From the NCBI GenBank assembly GCA_048267165.1, contig JBLWYD010000015.1, positions 1 through 64,000 on the forward strand: DNA of 64,000 bases. Reading direction: 5' to 3'. A program made the translations under genes and the position numbers. Below are positions 34,044-43,975 of the stretch, one piece after another. Position 1 is the first letter of the stretch. Each line of letters starts with the position of its first letter. This DNA comes from PGYR01 sp048267165. Its GTDB lineage: Bacteria; Bacteroidota; Ignavibacteria; Kapaibacteriales; UBA2268. The notes beneath the pieces are model-generated. The model was given only the letters and a program-made list of their open reading frames with translations, had not been told where the DNA came from and did not search any database.

Positions 34044-36191
34044 TTACTTCACTACATTTATCTTTCTAGTGAGCAGTCGGCTCTCGCTCTTCAGAGTTAT
34101 TATGTAAGTCCCAGATTTTAGATTGCTAATAGATACCGAATTTCGGTTTTGAATGCTTGCATTCATCTCCTTACTACCCTCTATATTGAATATAGAAAGC
34201 TCAGTAAGTCCATCAGCTAATGCTTGTGGTAATATCTGAATGTTCGATTCTGTAACCGTCATATATTCAGCTAGTGTTTGCTCGGGAGTTACTGAGGTAA
34301 ATATTCCTTCATTTACGAATATAAGTGTGTCGTTACCTGCCTTATCGCAAGCATATATAACAGCAAAAGCATCTAAGTTGGGATTACGTTTGGTCAATAC
34401 AAACTCTAACTGTACTGGCTCACCCGGTATAAAGCTATTGCCATTGGGGTCGGTTATGAACCCCTCATCTGCTGATATAATCTCAAAATCGAAGTTGCGG
34501 CTATACTCTTTGAACATGTTTAGCTGAGCCAATTTGGAAGAATTCTCGATTCCGTCATAAACTATACCATTTACCTTACTACCATCTTTATTATTTGTGA
34601 GGGTTACTAAAGGAACTTTGGTATCAGTGGAAGTTAGATCTTTCAAAGAAGTAGCAAGTGGGAAGCCGAAGAAGTCTGTCTTCTCACCTCCTGGACCTGA
34701 AACAAATCCATATGTAAGTTTATAGATATAACCAGCAAATTTTGACTTTTCCGAACGAATGAAATAATTACAACTATCTGGAAGACTTATTTCTTTAGTT
34801 GCGTATAACTTACCATCTATTTCAACTGAAGAATAACTATCTCCGTAAATATCCTTTATTGATTTCCATTCAATATTTGAGTTATTTGTATCAATTATTG
34901 AAAATTCTAAATCGGAAGGAAATTCATTGTTGTTATCTAGTTCAAAATATAACTCCAGCTTTTTTATAGTTTCAGCCCAATCACCCGAATTTTGGTCTAT
35001 AAATCTTGTTTCATCAAGACTAAAGAGGCTAAAAGAAGCAAAATAAGAGGATTGTTCAAGTGGAGTGATTAAACTCATATTGCTTGAAACTAAAAAATCT
35101 GTTGAAGCATCCCTATAATAATCTGGAAACACCATAATTGAAATAAGTTTATCGGAAGTAATTATTGTTGGAGAGATAATTCCAAACTCTTCATCTCGAT
35201 TTCTATCTGTCCATATTTTACCTTCAAATATTTCATTAGTTGTACTGTTATTAACTGTAGTCCAATAAACACCATTTCGAAAAATCTTAGTATCATCTTC
35301 TAAAGCAAAAATCCTTATAGTTGGAAATTCATTAAGTTCTCTAAATGTAGGTATAGAATAAGTTTTCCCCCAAGAATTAGTAGGGAAAATTGTTGATTGA
35401 ACTTCATTTGATAAACTTCTTCCTGCTGGTTGACTCATTGATAATTGAGAATATTGTAGATTTACTGGTTTATTAGACTTAATCAAACTACCTGATAAAT
35501 CACCGATACTATCTATTGAAAATATATTCCATACATCACCCTTATTTAATGTTTTTACTAGTGTTCCTCCAGCCATTACTGAATCGCCATTTTCTAATCG
35601 TATTTTTAAATCTTTGTTAAAAGAGCTTAGTTTTAATTCAACTCGGGTATTATTATATGGAGAAGTAACGCTTACACTAGGTGGGTTGTTATTTGAGAAA
35701 TATGTCTGTAACATAAATTCCTTACCTAAACTATTCGTCGGTATTGCCAAAGAAGCATCTTTTACCCCCCCATATGAATTGTAAGTCTGAACGCTAATCG
35801 GATATTTAGATACTATCTGGATTCCCGAAGATTGAGATATTCTAGTTATAATTCGTTGTAAATAATCTCTCTCTTGATATTCGGCATATTTATCGCTACT
35901 TAACCTGATTACAGTATCTTTCCCTGCTTCAATTTTTATTTTTATATTAATTTGTTTTGATTTACTTAATATTTCAACTTCGTTATCTTCTGAAGAGGTT
36001 ATAACTATATAGAATGATTCATCAAAAAATTTATAGAACATTTCGGGCATGGCAAACCAAAAGTCTGTGCCCATATTAGTTTGACCCAGCATTGGGGCTA
36101 ATTCTTCACGAATTTTGTCGGCATCTGATTGGGAGTAGCTATAGGTGAACAAGCTAATAAAGACGATAATTGCAATTGAGAATGCTTTCAT
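34044..36191 (-). CDS. T9SS-sorted surface protein, IgGFc-binding-like N-terminus (array copy 1)
   Basis: A 715-residue protein, last of four head-to-tail paralogues. Residues 1-20 are a signal peptide. From about 35 to 400 the motifs NMGTDFWFAMPEMF, GIQIVSKYPISVQTYN, IPTNSLGKEFMLQTYFS and LSGSLIKSNKPVNLQY match the IgGFc-binding-protein N-terminal family found in many secreted bacterial proteins. A second beta-rich region follows. The last ~80 residues (AEYMTVTESNIQILPQALAD ... LKSGTYIITLKSESRLLTRKINVVK) form a type A-like T9SS sorting domain. Residues 1 to about 590 are identical to copy 2; the tail differs. A GGAG site precedes the start. Ligand and function are unknown; adhesion is my guess. 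Confidence 0.82.
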   Translation of the reverse strand: MKAFSIAIIVFISLFTYSYSQSDADKIREELAPMLGQTNMGTDFWFAMPEMFYKFFDESFYIVITSSEDNEVEILSKSKQINIKIKIEAGKDTVIRLSSDKYAEYQERDYLQRIITRISQSSGIQIVSKYPISVQTYNSYGGVKDASLAIPTNSLGKEFMLQTYFSNNNPPSVSVTSPYNNTRVELKLSSFNKDLKIRLENGDSVMAGGTLVKTLNKGDVWNIFSIDSIGDLSGSLIKSNKPVNLQYSQLSMSQPAGRSLSNEVQSTIFPTNSWGKTYSIPTFRELNEFPTIRIFALEDDTKIFRNGVYWTTVNNSTTNEIFEGKIWTDRNRDEEFGIISPTIITSDKLISIMVFPDYYRDASTDFLVSSNMSLITPLEQSSYFASFSLFSLDETRFIDQNSGDWAETIKKLELYFELDNNNEFPSDLEFSIIDTNNSNIEWKSIKDIYGDSYSSVEIDGKLYATKEISLPDSCNYFIRSEKSKFAGYIYKLTYGFVSGPGGEKTDFFGFPLATSLKDLTSTDTKVPLVTLTNNKDGSKVNGIVYDGIENSSKLAQLNMFKEYSRNFDFEIISADEGFITDPNGNSFIPGEPVQLEFVLTKRNPNLDAFAVIYACDKAGNDTLIFVNEGIFTSVTPEQTLAEYMTVTESNIQILPQALADGLTELSIFNIEGSKEMNASIQNRNSVSISNLKSGTYIITLKSESRLLTRKINVVK

Positions 36192-36521
36192 TTTATACTC
36201 CGTTTTGTTGTTAGATTAGAGACACAGGAAATGCAAGTTTAGTTACAAATAAACAAAAAAATCCCAACCAGCTATACTAATTGGGATTCAATAATTCTAT
36301 TTTTTACTAAAACTCTACTTAACTATATTTATCTTTCTAGTGAGTATTCGGCTCTCGCTCTTCAGAGTTATAATATATGTACCAGATTTGAGATTGCTAA
36401 TAGATACCGAATTTTGGTTTTGAATATTAGCATTCATCTCCTTACTACCTTCTATATTGAATATAGAAAGCTCAGTAAACCCATCAGCTAATGCTTGTGG
36501 TAATATCTGAATGTTCGATTC
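34413..36521. repeat. 2.1-kb direct repeat, copy A
   Basis: Identical by eye to 36684-38792, at a period of 2271 bases. It spans the body of array copy 1, the 123-base intergenic stretch and the 3' end of array copy 2. The limits are set by mismatches at 34412/36683 and 36522/38793. Confidence 0.85.
36254..36288 (-). terminator. Terminator between array copies 2 and 1
   Basis: An 8-pair stem AATCCCAA/TTGGGATT (36260-36267 and 36281-36288) is followed on the minus strand by TTTTTTGTTT. It lies in the 123-base intergenic stretch duplicated with the gene. Confidence 0.7.
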
Positions 36522-38462
36522 TGTAACCGTCATATACTCTGCTAGAGTTTGTTCGGGAGTGACGGTGGTAAATATTCCTTCATTTACGAATATAAGTGTA
36601 TCGTTCCCTGCCTTATCGCAAGCATAGACTACAGCAAAAGCATCTAAGTTGGGATTACGTTTGGTCAATACAAACTCTAACTTTACTGGCTCACCCGGTA
36701 TAAAGCTATTGCCATTGGGGTCGGTTATGAACCCCTCATCTGCTGATATAATCTCAAAATCGAAGTTGCGGCTATACTCTTTGAACATGTTTAGCTGAGC
36801 CAATTTGGAAGAATTCTCGATTCCGTCATAAACTATACCATTTACCTTACTACCATCTTTATTATTTGTGAGGGTTACTAAAGGAACTTTGGTATCAGTG
36901 GAAGTTAGATCTTTCAAAGAAGTAGCAAGTGGGAAGCCGAAGAAGTCTGTCTTCTCACCTCCTGGACCTGAAACAAATCCATATGTAAGTTTATAGATAT
37001 AACCAGCAAATTTTGACTTTTCCGAACGAATGAAATAATTACAACTATCTGGAAGACTTATTTCTTTAGTTGCGTATAACTTACCATCTATTTCAACTGA
37101 AGAATAACTATCTCCGTAAATATCCTTTATTGATTTCCATTCAATATTTGAGTTATTTGTATCAATTATTGAAAATTCTAAATCGGAAGGAAATTCATTG
37201 TTGTTATCTAGTTCAAAATATAACTCCAGCTTTTTTATAGTTTCAGCCCAATCACCCGAATTTTGGTCTATAAATCTTGTTTCATCAAGACTAAAGAGGC
37301 TAAAAGAAGCAAAATAAGAGGATTGTTCAAGTGGAGTGATTAAACTCATATTGCTTGAAACTAAAAAATCTGTTGAAGCATCCCTATAATAATCTGGAAA
37401 CACCATAATTGAAATAAGTTTATCGGAAGTAATTATTGTTGGAGAGATAATTCCAAACTCTTCATCTCGATTTCTATCTGTCCATATTTTACCTTCAAAT
37501 ATTTCATTAGTTGTACTGTTATTAACTGTAGTCCAATAAACACCATTTCGAAAAATCTTAGTATCATCTTCTAAAGCAAAAATCCTTATAGTTGGAAATT
37601 CATTAAGTTCTCTAAATGTAGGTATAGAATAAGTTTTCCCCCAAGAATTAGTAGGGAAAATTGTTGATTGAACTTCATTTGATAAACTTCTTCCTGCTGG
37701 TTGACTCATTGATAATTGAGAATATTGTAGATTTACTGGTTTATTAGACTTAATCAAACTACCTGATAAATCACCGATACTATCTATTGAAAATATATTC
37801 CATACATCACCCTTATTTAATGTTTTTACTAGTGTTCCTCCAGCCATTACTGAATCGCCATTTTCTAATCGTATTTTTAAATCTTTGTTAAAAGAGCTTA
37901 GTTTTAATTCAACTCGGGTATTATTATATGGAGAAGTAACGCTTACACTAGGTGGGTTGTTATTTGAGAAATATGTCTGTAACATAAATTCCTTACCTAA
38001 ACTATTCGTCGGTATTGCCAAAGAAGCATCTTTTACCCCCCCATATGAATTGTAAGTCTGAACGCTAATCGGATATTTAGATACTATCTGGATTCCCGAA
38101 GATTGAGATATTCTAGTTATAATTCGTTGTAAATAATCTCTCTCTTGATATTCGGCATATTTATCGCTACTTAACCTGATTACAGTATCTTTCCCTGCTT
38201 CAATTTTTATTTTTATATTAATTTGTTTTGATTTACTTAATATTTCAACTTCGTTATCTTCTGAAGAGGTTATAACTATATAGAATGATTCATCAAAAAA
38301 TTTATAGAACATTTCGGGCATGGCAAACCAAAAGTCTGTGCCCATATTAGTTTGACCCAGCATTGGGGCTAATTCTTCACGAATTTTGTCGGCATCTGAT
38401 TGGGAGTAGCTATAGGTGAACAAGCTAATAAAGACGATAATTGCAATTGAGAATGCTTTCAT
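36315..38462 (-). CDS. T9SS-sorted surface protein, IgGFc-binding-like N-terminus (array copy 2)
   Basis: A 715-residue protein with the same layout as array copy 1: signal peptide, IgGFc-binding-like region, beta-rich middle and T9SS sorting domain. Its first ~590 residues are identical to copy 1. Its last ~65 residues are identical to those of the gene upstream (38586-40736), ending SRILTRKINIVK. It is thus a hybrid of the copy 1 body and the gene 3 tail, as expected from unequal crossing-over in the sorting-domain sequence. Both bodies carry a G7 run in the codons for GGV near residue 142. Upstream and downstream 123-base spacers are identical. A collapsed or expanded repeat in assembly should be kept in mind. 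Confidence 0.82.
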   Translation of the reverse strand: MKAFSIAIIVFISLFTYSYSQSDADKIREELAPMLGQTNMGTDFWFAMPEMFYKFFDESFYIVITSSEDNEVEILSKSKQINIKIKIEAGKDTVIRLSSDKYAEYQERDYLQRIITRISQSSGIQIVSKYPISVQTYNSYGGVKDASLAIPTNSLGKEFMLQTYFSNNNPPSVSVTSPYNNTRVELKLSSFNKDLKIRLENGDSVMAGGTLVKTLNKGDVWNIFSIDSIGDLSGSLIKSNKPVNLQYSQLSMSQPAGRSLSNEVQSTIFPTNSWGKTYSIPTFRELNEFPTIRIFALEDDTKIFRNGVYWTTVNNSTTNEIFEGKIWTDRNRDEEFGIISPTIITSDKLISIMVFPDYYRDASTDFLVSSNMSLITPLEQSSYFASFSLFSLDETRFIDQNSGDWAETIKKLELYFELDNNNEFPSDLEFSIIDTNNSNIEWKSIKDIYGDSYSSVEIDGKLYATKEISLPDSCNYFIRSEKSKFAGYIYKLTYGFVSGPGGEKTDFFGFPLATSLKDLTSTDTKVPLVTLTNNKDGSKVNGIVYDGIENSSKLAQLNMFKEYSRNFDFEIISADEGFITDPNGNSFIPGEPVKLEFVLTKRNPNLDAFAVVYACDKAGNDTLIFVNEGIFTTVTPEQTLAEYMTVTESNIQILPQALADGFTELSIFNIEGSKEMNANIQNQNSVSISNLKSGTYIITLKSESRILTRKINIVK

Positions 38463-38792
38463 TTTATACTCCGTTTTGTTGTTAGATTAGAGACACAGGA
38501 AATGCAAGTTTAGTTACAAATAAACAAAAAAATCCCAACCAGCTATACTAATTGGGATTCAATAATTCTATTTTTTACTAAAACTCTACTTAACTATATT
38601 TATCTTTCTAGTGAGTATTCGGCTCTCGCTCTTCAGAGTTATAATATATGTACCAGATTTGAGATTGCTAATAGATACCGAATTTTGGTTTTGAATATTA
38701 GCATTCATCTCCTTACTACCTTCTATATTGAATATAGAAAGCTCAGTAAACCCATCAGCTAATGCTTGTGGTAATATCTGAATGTTCGATTC
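36684..38792. repeat. 2.1-kb direct repeat, copy B
   Basis: Partner of 34413-36521. It covers the body of array copy 2, the 123-base spacer and the 3' end of the third array gene. Confidence 0.85.
38525..38559 (-). terminator. Terminator between array gene 3 and copy 2
   Basis: Same AATCCCAA/TTGGGATT hairpin (38531-38538 and 38552-38559) and following T run as at 36254-36288, within the duplicated spacer. Confidence 0.7.
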
Positions 38793-40736
38793 AGTAACCG
38801 TCATATACTCAGCAAATGTTTGCTCGGGAGTGACAGATGTTGTAGTCGTGTTTCCAAAGAAAAGTAGCTCATCATTACCAGATCTATCCGATAAATAGAG
38901 TACAGCATAACCTTTTTTATCATTGTCTATTTTTTCCAAACTCCAGTTTAACTTTCTAGTTTGACCAGGTATGAAAGTAGGCTGATTTTTAGAATTCATA
39001 GTCATATCTTTATCAACAGAAGTTATTTCAAAAGTATAGTTAGAACTCATAGACTCTAGCATATAGAATTGAGATAATCCAGACGAACCTTTGTGAGAAT
39101 CATCAACACTACCAGTAATTAAATCTGCATCCTTCATACCTGTGAAAGTTACTTCCGGTGCAATAGGATCATTAGCAAATAAATCATCGAAAGTGGCTGA
39201 AGTTGGATAACCATATGAATCATAAAGACCAAAACCATAAGAGTATGCACCGATTAAAGTATTTGTTGATTTTATACCAAAAACACCTTCAGTATTTAAC
39301 ATAAGTGTTTTAGTAGCAAACATCTTTCCATTTGATGGTACTAAGAAATTTTCAAACATTGGACCAAATCTGTCTTTTACTTTTACCCAAGTAGGATTCG
39401 GATCTGACAAATCAGCAAAAAGCAAGTCATCAGGTATTTCATTTGAAGTTGATTCGAAAATTAGGTTAATATAATTTTCTGGAAAAAGATTCATCCCATT
39501 CGCTGCATTTGGTGATGCAAAATAAATCTGATTTCCGAATTGTTCAACAGGGGTGAAAGTCATCATGAAAGGATCTGTATTAGATGCATTACCGTTATCC
39601 TCTTGTCCACCAGTATTATAATACATAACTGCTATTGGTTTATCTGAATGGATAGTCGCAATATGAGGTGCTATTATATTTTTATTTTCATCTTCTTTAG
39701 GCCAAACTCTTGTTTCCAAATAGCCAACACCAATTGTAGCACCGCCACCTTTGGCAATATTACCTATTAACTCATTATCTCTGTACACATTAGTATTATC
39801 TTCAGAAGCGAATATTCTGATTATACCATTATATTTTCTTCCATGCATAGGTGTTACATAGTATTGCTTACCCCAAGAATAAACAGGTAATTCCATTTCT
39901 ACAGTATAATCACACCAAAAATTACCTAATGGGAAATTAGCACAGTTTATACCAGACACAATTGAAAATGGCTTATCAGAAGTGAATATACTACCTGATA
40001 AATCTTGTCTTGGACCATTAATAGAAAGTAACCATACGTCACCTTGGTCTAATGTTTGACTAGTTGATTCACCAGTATGAATTAATTGACCATTTTTCAT
40101 TGGTGAAGCATCAATTCCTTCCGGGCCTCCCCCCATTGTGAAATTAACTTCAGTATCATCATATGCTGCTGTTACACCAGTAAATGGTGCAGAAAGTCCA
40201 TTATTGCTAAAATTAGGTTCTTGATAAACCATATTTATATAGTGAGTCCCTAAAGCAGATGAAGGAATTGCAAGAAAACCATCTGAAGTGTACATGAATC
40301 TAGCTATTACATATACTACTATTGGAGCATCAGAAATAACATGAATACCAGCTTGTTTGTAAACTTGAGCAGGAACTGGTCCATCTTTGGTAGCACTATG
40401 TAGTCTCACCTGAGCTATATTGGGATCGATTGTAAATTCAATTACATTATTTGGAATAGTCATTTTTGATTGAGTAAATCCTTTTCCTTTTACTTCAACA
40501 GTTACATTAGTTTCTACAGGAGAAGCAATAAGTATTTTTAAGGAATTGTCATATCCACCGCTTTCTTCCATATAAACAGGAGGAATAGTGAACCAGTAGT
40601 CAGTCCCGGAGTTATTCTGCCCCATTAGCAAAGTAAGTTTTTCTTTTACCTCTTGTTCATCAACACCGGCAACGGAATCGACACTACATAAAGGTAGTAT
40701 CAGTGATATAATAAGTATAGCGTAAATAAGTTTCAT
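38586..40736 (-). CDS. T9SS-sorted surface protein, IgGFc-binding-like N-terminus (array gene 3)
   Basis: A 716-residue paralogue with a signal peptide (MKLIYAILIISLILPLCSVDSVA). The N-terminal region has NNSGTDYWFTIPPVY, KILIASPVETNVTVEV, GIHVISDAPIVVYVIARF, AIPSSALGTHYINMVY, DQGDVWLLSING and LSGSIFTSDKPFSIVSG, the IgGFc-binding-like pattern. It is clearly closer to the fourth array gene than to copies 1 and 2 in this part. The C-terminal sorting domain, about 65 residues, is identical to that of copy 2. An AGGAG site precedes the start. The domain-wise mosaic shows that heads and tails in this array evolve separately. The function is unknown; a surface adhesin or binding protein is inferred. 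Confidence 0.82.
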   Translation of the reverse strand: MKLIYAILIISLILPLCSVDSVAGVDEQEVKEKLTLLMGQNNSGTDYWFTIPPVYMEESGGYDNSLKILIASPVETNVTVEVKGKGFTQSKMTIPNNVIEFTIDPNIAQVRLHSATKDGPVPAQVYKQAGIHVISDAPIVVYVIARFMYTSDGFLAIPSSALGTHYINMVYQEPNFSNNGLSAPFTGVTAAYDDTEVNFTMGGGPEGIDASPMKNGQLIHTGESTSQTLDQGDVWLLSINGPRQDLSGSIFTSDKPFSIVSGINCANFPLGNFWCDYTVEMELPVYSWGKQYYVTPMHGRKYNGIIRIFASEDNTNVYRDNELIGNIAKGGGATIGVGYLETRVWPKEDENKNIIAPHIATIHSDKPIAVMYYNTGGQEDNGNASNTDPFMMTFTPVEQFGNQIYFASPNAANGMNLFPENYINLIFESTSNEIPDDLLFADLSDPNPTWVKVKDRFGPMFENFLVPSNGKMFATKTLMLNTEGVFGIKSTNTLIGAYSYGFGLYDSYGYPTSATFDDLFANDPIAPEVTFTGMKDADLITGSVDDSHKGSSGLSQFYMLESMSSNYTFEITSVDKDMTMNSKNQPTFIPGQTRKLNWSLEKIDNDKKGYAVLYLSDRSGNDELLFFGNTTTTSVTPEQTFAEYMTVTESNIQILPQALADGFTELSIFNIEGSKEMNANIQNQNSVSISNLKSGTYIITLKSESRILTRKINIVK

Positions 40737-40843
40737 AACAAAACTCCTATAAATTGGTTAAAATTATTTTCTATTTTTTATACTAACAGTTATACTTTCA
40801 TTTTGTCACATAAAACGCTAAAAAAATATTTATTACCCGTTTC

Positions 40844-43720
40844 TTACTTAGTAATATTTATCTTTCTTGTTAGTAATCTAGTATTACTTTTAAGAGTGAC
40901 TAGATATGTTCCAGTTTTAAGAGTGTTGATAGCTACTGAGTTTTGCGCTTGAATATCCGCACTAATTACTTTCAGACCTTCTATATTGTAAATAGACAAG
41001 TCAGCGAATCCATCTGCCAATGCTTGTGGTAAAATTAGAATATTTGATTCCTTAACAGTCATATACTCAGCTAGAGTTTGCTCAGCAGTAACCGATGAAG
41101 TACCTTTTGCTTTTAATATAGCTTTTTGCTGTGTTTTATAATTGAATTCTAATTCTTCTAATTCATTATTAGCATTCATAACGGAAACACCAATACCTGT
41201 GGAATCGATGAGCTCAGTATCGCTATCTCCTTGTTCTACAGACTTCGGATTGAATATTATATCGACAATTACGTCAGAGCTAGGAGGTATAGGTTTAGCT
41301 AAATCCCAGCTGAATGGAGTGAAGCCACCTAAACTAAAGCCCTTATCACCATTTTTGAATTCTAACCTAGATATATAAAGAGGTGCAATATCAGATAAAT
41401 TACTAATAGTCTCTTGTAATTTCTTTGGTTTATCTTCCGATGTAAACTCACCAAAATTGTTATTGCTTTCTAATTCATATATTGGGAAGTCAGCAGATAC
41501 TCGATAATTAGCTATTGGATAATATTGGCATTCCACTATATCGCCATCTTTTTCTGAACCGATACCTATATATAATGAGTCTGTATAAACATTTCTATTA
41601 TCTATGTTATCATTAGAGAATTTTAAGTTTACCAATATCTCAGAATTAGGTAGTATTGGCATTTTTATATCCCAGTCATTTGGTTCGAATGAAACTATAC
41701 TTATTCCACCATTCTTTTTGCTAAGTTCTAATCTACTCAAATATATAAGATTATTACTCGATAAATTTCTAATTGTATCTTGAAAGGTAACTTCTGTTAA
41801 GTTAGGGTTTTGCAACGAAATATCGCTAGAAGAAGCTTCAATATCAGTATTTATATATTCAACAACTACAGTTGTATCATTACCTGCCATATCAGAAGCA
41901 TATATTAGAGCTGATGCAGGTTTCGCTTTGTCAATTACATTCAGTTCCCATTTAATTGAAGGAGTCTCACCAGGAACAAAATCCTTTCCATTCTTTTCTA
42001 ATGCAAATTCATAATTTTCAGATTCTAACATATAAATTTCTGATAAATTAGTTCTTATGTCTGCATCATCAGGTAAGTCAGTCATTAACCCATCGTCTAT
42101 TAGAATATCTCCATCACATTGTTGTAAATATGTAATAGTGGGAGCCGAGTTGTCATCTGAATTTTGAAGATTCAAATTGAATGAAGTTGGAAAGCCATAA
42201 GATTCATAAGGACTAAAGCCAAAAGATTCAGTTACAAATTTTGAAGAATCTGATTTGATTGAATAAGAGCCTTCAACTCCTAAAGTCAGTTTCATAGAAG
42301 CGTAAGATTTACCTTCATATCCAATTTCAAAAGCATCGAAATCTGCACCAAAAACTTCCTTAATTTTGAAGTATTGTGGCACTACACCAGATGTAGATAA
42401 TTCGGCAAACAACAAATCATCAGGAATTTCATTGTTGACTAGTGGGAAGGTAATTCTAAGATAATTCTCAGTAAAAACATCTCCTCCTCCTAAAGCATTG
42501 GGAGAAGAGACTAAAGTATTATTTACAGCTGCCTTTATTGGAGGAATTTGAGACATAAAAGGATCACTTTTTCCTCCTAGGCCATCTTCTTGTGTACCAG
42601 TATTGTAATAAGTAACTGCAATTGGTTTATCAGCACTGATATGAGCAATCTTTGGTGTAATTGAATCTCCTGAAGTATCATACTTTGGCCAAAGTCGCAT
42701 TTCTAAATATGAATCACCAAACCCAGAACCACCACCATCTTTTAAATTACCAATAGTAATTCCGTTTCTTTTAATTGTTGTATTCGGTTCGGAAGCAAAT
42801 ATTCTTACAATTCCATTGTATCCTCTTTCCATTTGAGGAGTTATAAAGTAATTCATTCCCCAATTATCAATTGGTAATTCCATGTTTACTGAATAATCAC
42901 ACCAAAAATTCCCAACTGGGAAATTTGCACAATGCACACCTGAGACAATTGAAAAAGGTTTATTACCAGTAATTAAACTACCAGATAAATCTTGTTCTAC
43001 GCCATTAACACCTGCAACCCATACATCACCTTTATTCATGTTTATAGTAGTCGATTGACCTGTAGAGAGTAATTCTCCCCCATTTAGTTCAATTTGATCA
43101 TTGCCTTTGGGTCCACCGCCCATAGTAAAATTTATTATTGTGTTATCATAAGCCGCAGTAATTCCAGTAAAAGGAGAAGCAAGTCCACTATAATTATAAT
43201 ACAGTTTAAAATTTGGTTCTTGATAAACCATATTTACATATTTTTTACCAAATGATTTTGATGGTATTGCAAAGAACCCATCCGAAGTCGCTCTATATTT
43301 TACAACAACATACACAATTACAGGTTGTTCCGAAGTTACGTGTATGCCAGCACTTTTATATACTTTAGCTGCTGGTGCTGATTGTGTTCTTGCTTGATGA
43401 AGAAAAGCTTGAGCTTCAACTGGTTTCATTGCAATTTCAATTACTCCATTAGCAATAGTTTTTCTAGTTTTATAGAAACCGTTACCTGGTACTTCAACTA
43501 CAACATTAGATTCCATTGTACTAGTAACTAATATTTTTATGAAATTATCTCCCGTTGTCTCTTCGTAACACGGTGGTATAGTAAACCAGAAATCATTTCC
43601 AGAATTCCCAGTATTTTGAATTAGATTAAGTTTTTCTTTAACTTCATCAACATCAATTCCAGAGAAAAGTGAAGAAAAAGCTAGTATCATAATAATGCTA
43701 GAAGTAGTTAAAAATTTCAT
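40844..43720 (-). CDS. T9SS-sorted surface protein, IgGFc-binding-like N-terminus, with two extra beta domains (array gene 4)
   Basis: A 958-residue protein, first in transcription order of the array. The head (residues about 20-420) matches array gene 3 closely: NSGNDFWFTIPPCYEE, GIHVTSEQPVIVYVVVKYRATSDGFFAIP and LSGSLITGNKPFSIVSG. Two further domains of about 110 residues follow at roughly 650-870. They repeat D-x-I-x-N-L-S-x-x-x-x-L-Y-[IL]-S-R-L-E and W-D-[IL]-x-x-P-I-x-P, like the choice-of-anchor or ASPM-SPD-2-type Ig modules. The tail ends LKTGTYLVTLKSNTRLLTRKINITK, a T9SS sorting domain. A GGGAG site precedes the ATG. The extra modules probably lengthen the stalk. Confidence 0.82.
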   Translation of the reverse strand: MKFLTTSSIIMILAFSSLFSGIDVDEVKEKLNLIQNTGNSGNDFWFTIPPCYEETTGDNFIKILVTSTMESNVVVEVPGNGFYKTRKTIANGVIEIAMKPVEAQAFLHQARTQSAPAAKVYKSAGIHVTSEQPVIVYVVVKYRATSDGFFAIPSKSFGKKYVNMVYQEPNFKLYYNYSGLASPFTGITAAYDNTIINFTMGGGPKGNDQIELNGGELLSTGQSTTINMNKGDVWVAGVNGVEQDLSGSLITGNKPFSIVSGVHCANFPVGNFWCDYSVNMELPIDNWGMNYFITPQMERGYNGIVRIFASEPNTTIKRNGITIGNLKDGGGSGFGDSYLEMRLWPKYDTSGDSITPKIAHISADKPIAVTYYNTGTQEDGLGGKSDPFMSQIPPIKAAVNNTLVSSPNALGGGDVFTENYLRITFPLVNNEIPDDLLFAELSTSGVVPQYFKIKEVFGADFDAFEIGYEGKSYASMKLTLGVEGSYSIKSDSSKFVTESFGFSPYESYGFPTSFNLNLQNSDDNSAPTITYLQQCDGDILIDDGLMTDLPDDADIRTNLSEIYMLESENYEFALEKNGKDFVPGETPSIKWELNVIDKAKPASALIYASDMAGNDTTVVVEYINTDIEASSSDISLQNPNLTEVTFQDTIRNLSSNNLIYLSRLELSKKNGGISIVSFEPNDWDIKMPILPNSEILVNLKFSNDNIDNRNVYTDSLYIGIGSEKDGDIVECQYYPIANYRVSADFPIYELESNNNFGEFTSEDKPKKLQETISNLSDIAPLYISRLEFKNGDKGFSLGGFTPFSWDLAKPIPPSSDVIVDIIFNPKSVEQGDSDTELIDSTGIGVSVMNANNELEELEFNYKTQQKAILKAKGTSSVTAEQTLAEYMTVKESNILILPQALADGFADLSIYNIEGLKVISADIQAQNSVAINTLKTGTYLVTLKSNTRLLTRKINITK

Positions 43721-43892
43721 AGTTGCTCCCTAATTTGAATAATAAAATAAAACTTTTTTCAAATTTGTCAAGTTCTATACTAGTAAAGACACATGAACAT
43801 GAAAAACGTCTAAACAAATCTAAAACTTTTTTCAAAAACAAACAATTCAAATCATCAAATGCACTTGTTTATAATTATATAACAAAGATTAA

Positions 43893-43923
43893 TTGTCTAA
43901 TCGGTGGGAATTTATTATTTTTG
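43893..43923 (+). promoter_or_regulatory. Bacteroidota-type promoter of nuoLMN
   Basis: TTG at 43893-43895, 20 bases of spacer, then TATTTTTG at 43916-43923, which fits the -33/-7 pattern TTG and TAnnTTTG. It lies about 52 bases before the nuoL start in the 255-base gap between divergent genes. Nothing else was recognised in that gap. Confidence 0.5.
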
Positions 43924-43975
43924 GCTTTATTTAATTTTAACAATAAGTAATTGTACATAAACGACGGGAAAATAG

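Noticed and set aside
34044..40736. CRISPR or satellite-type array
   Set aside because: The repeats are kilobase-sized gene copies with a 2271-base period; there are no short regular repeats with unique spacers.
43723..43950. A 75-codon plus-strand frame in the gap before nuoL
   Set aside because: It is Lys/Asn/Phe-rich as expected of AT-rich noncoding DNA, has no family match and covers the nuoL promoter.
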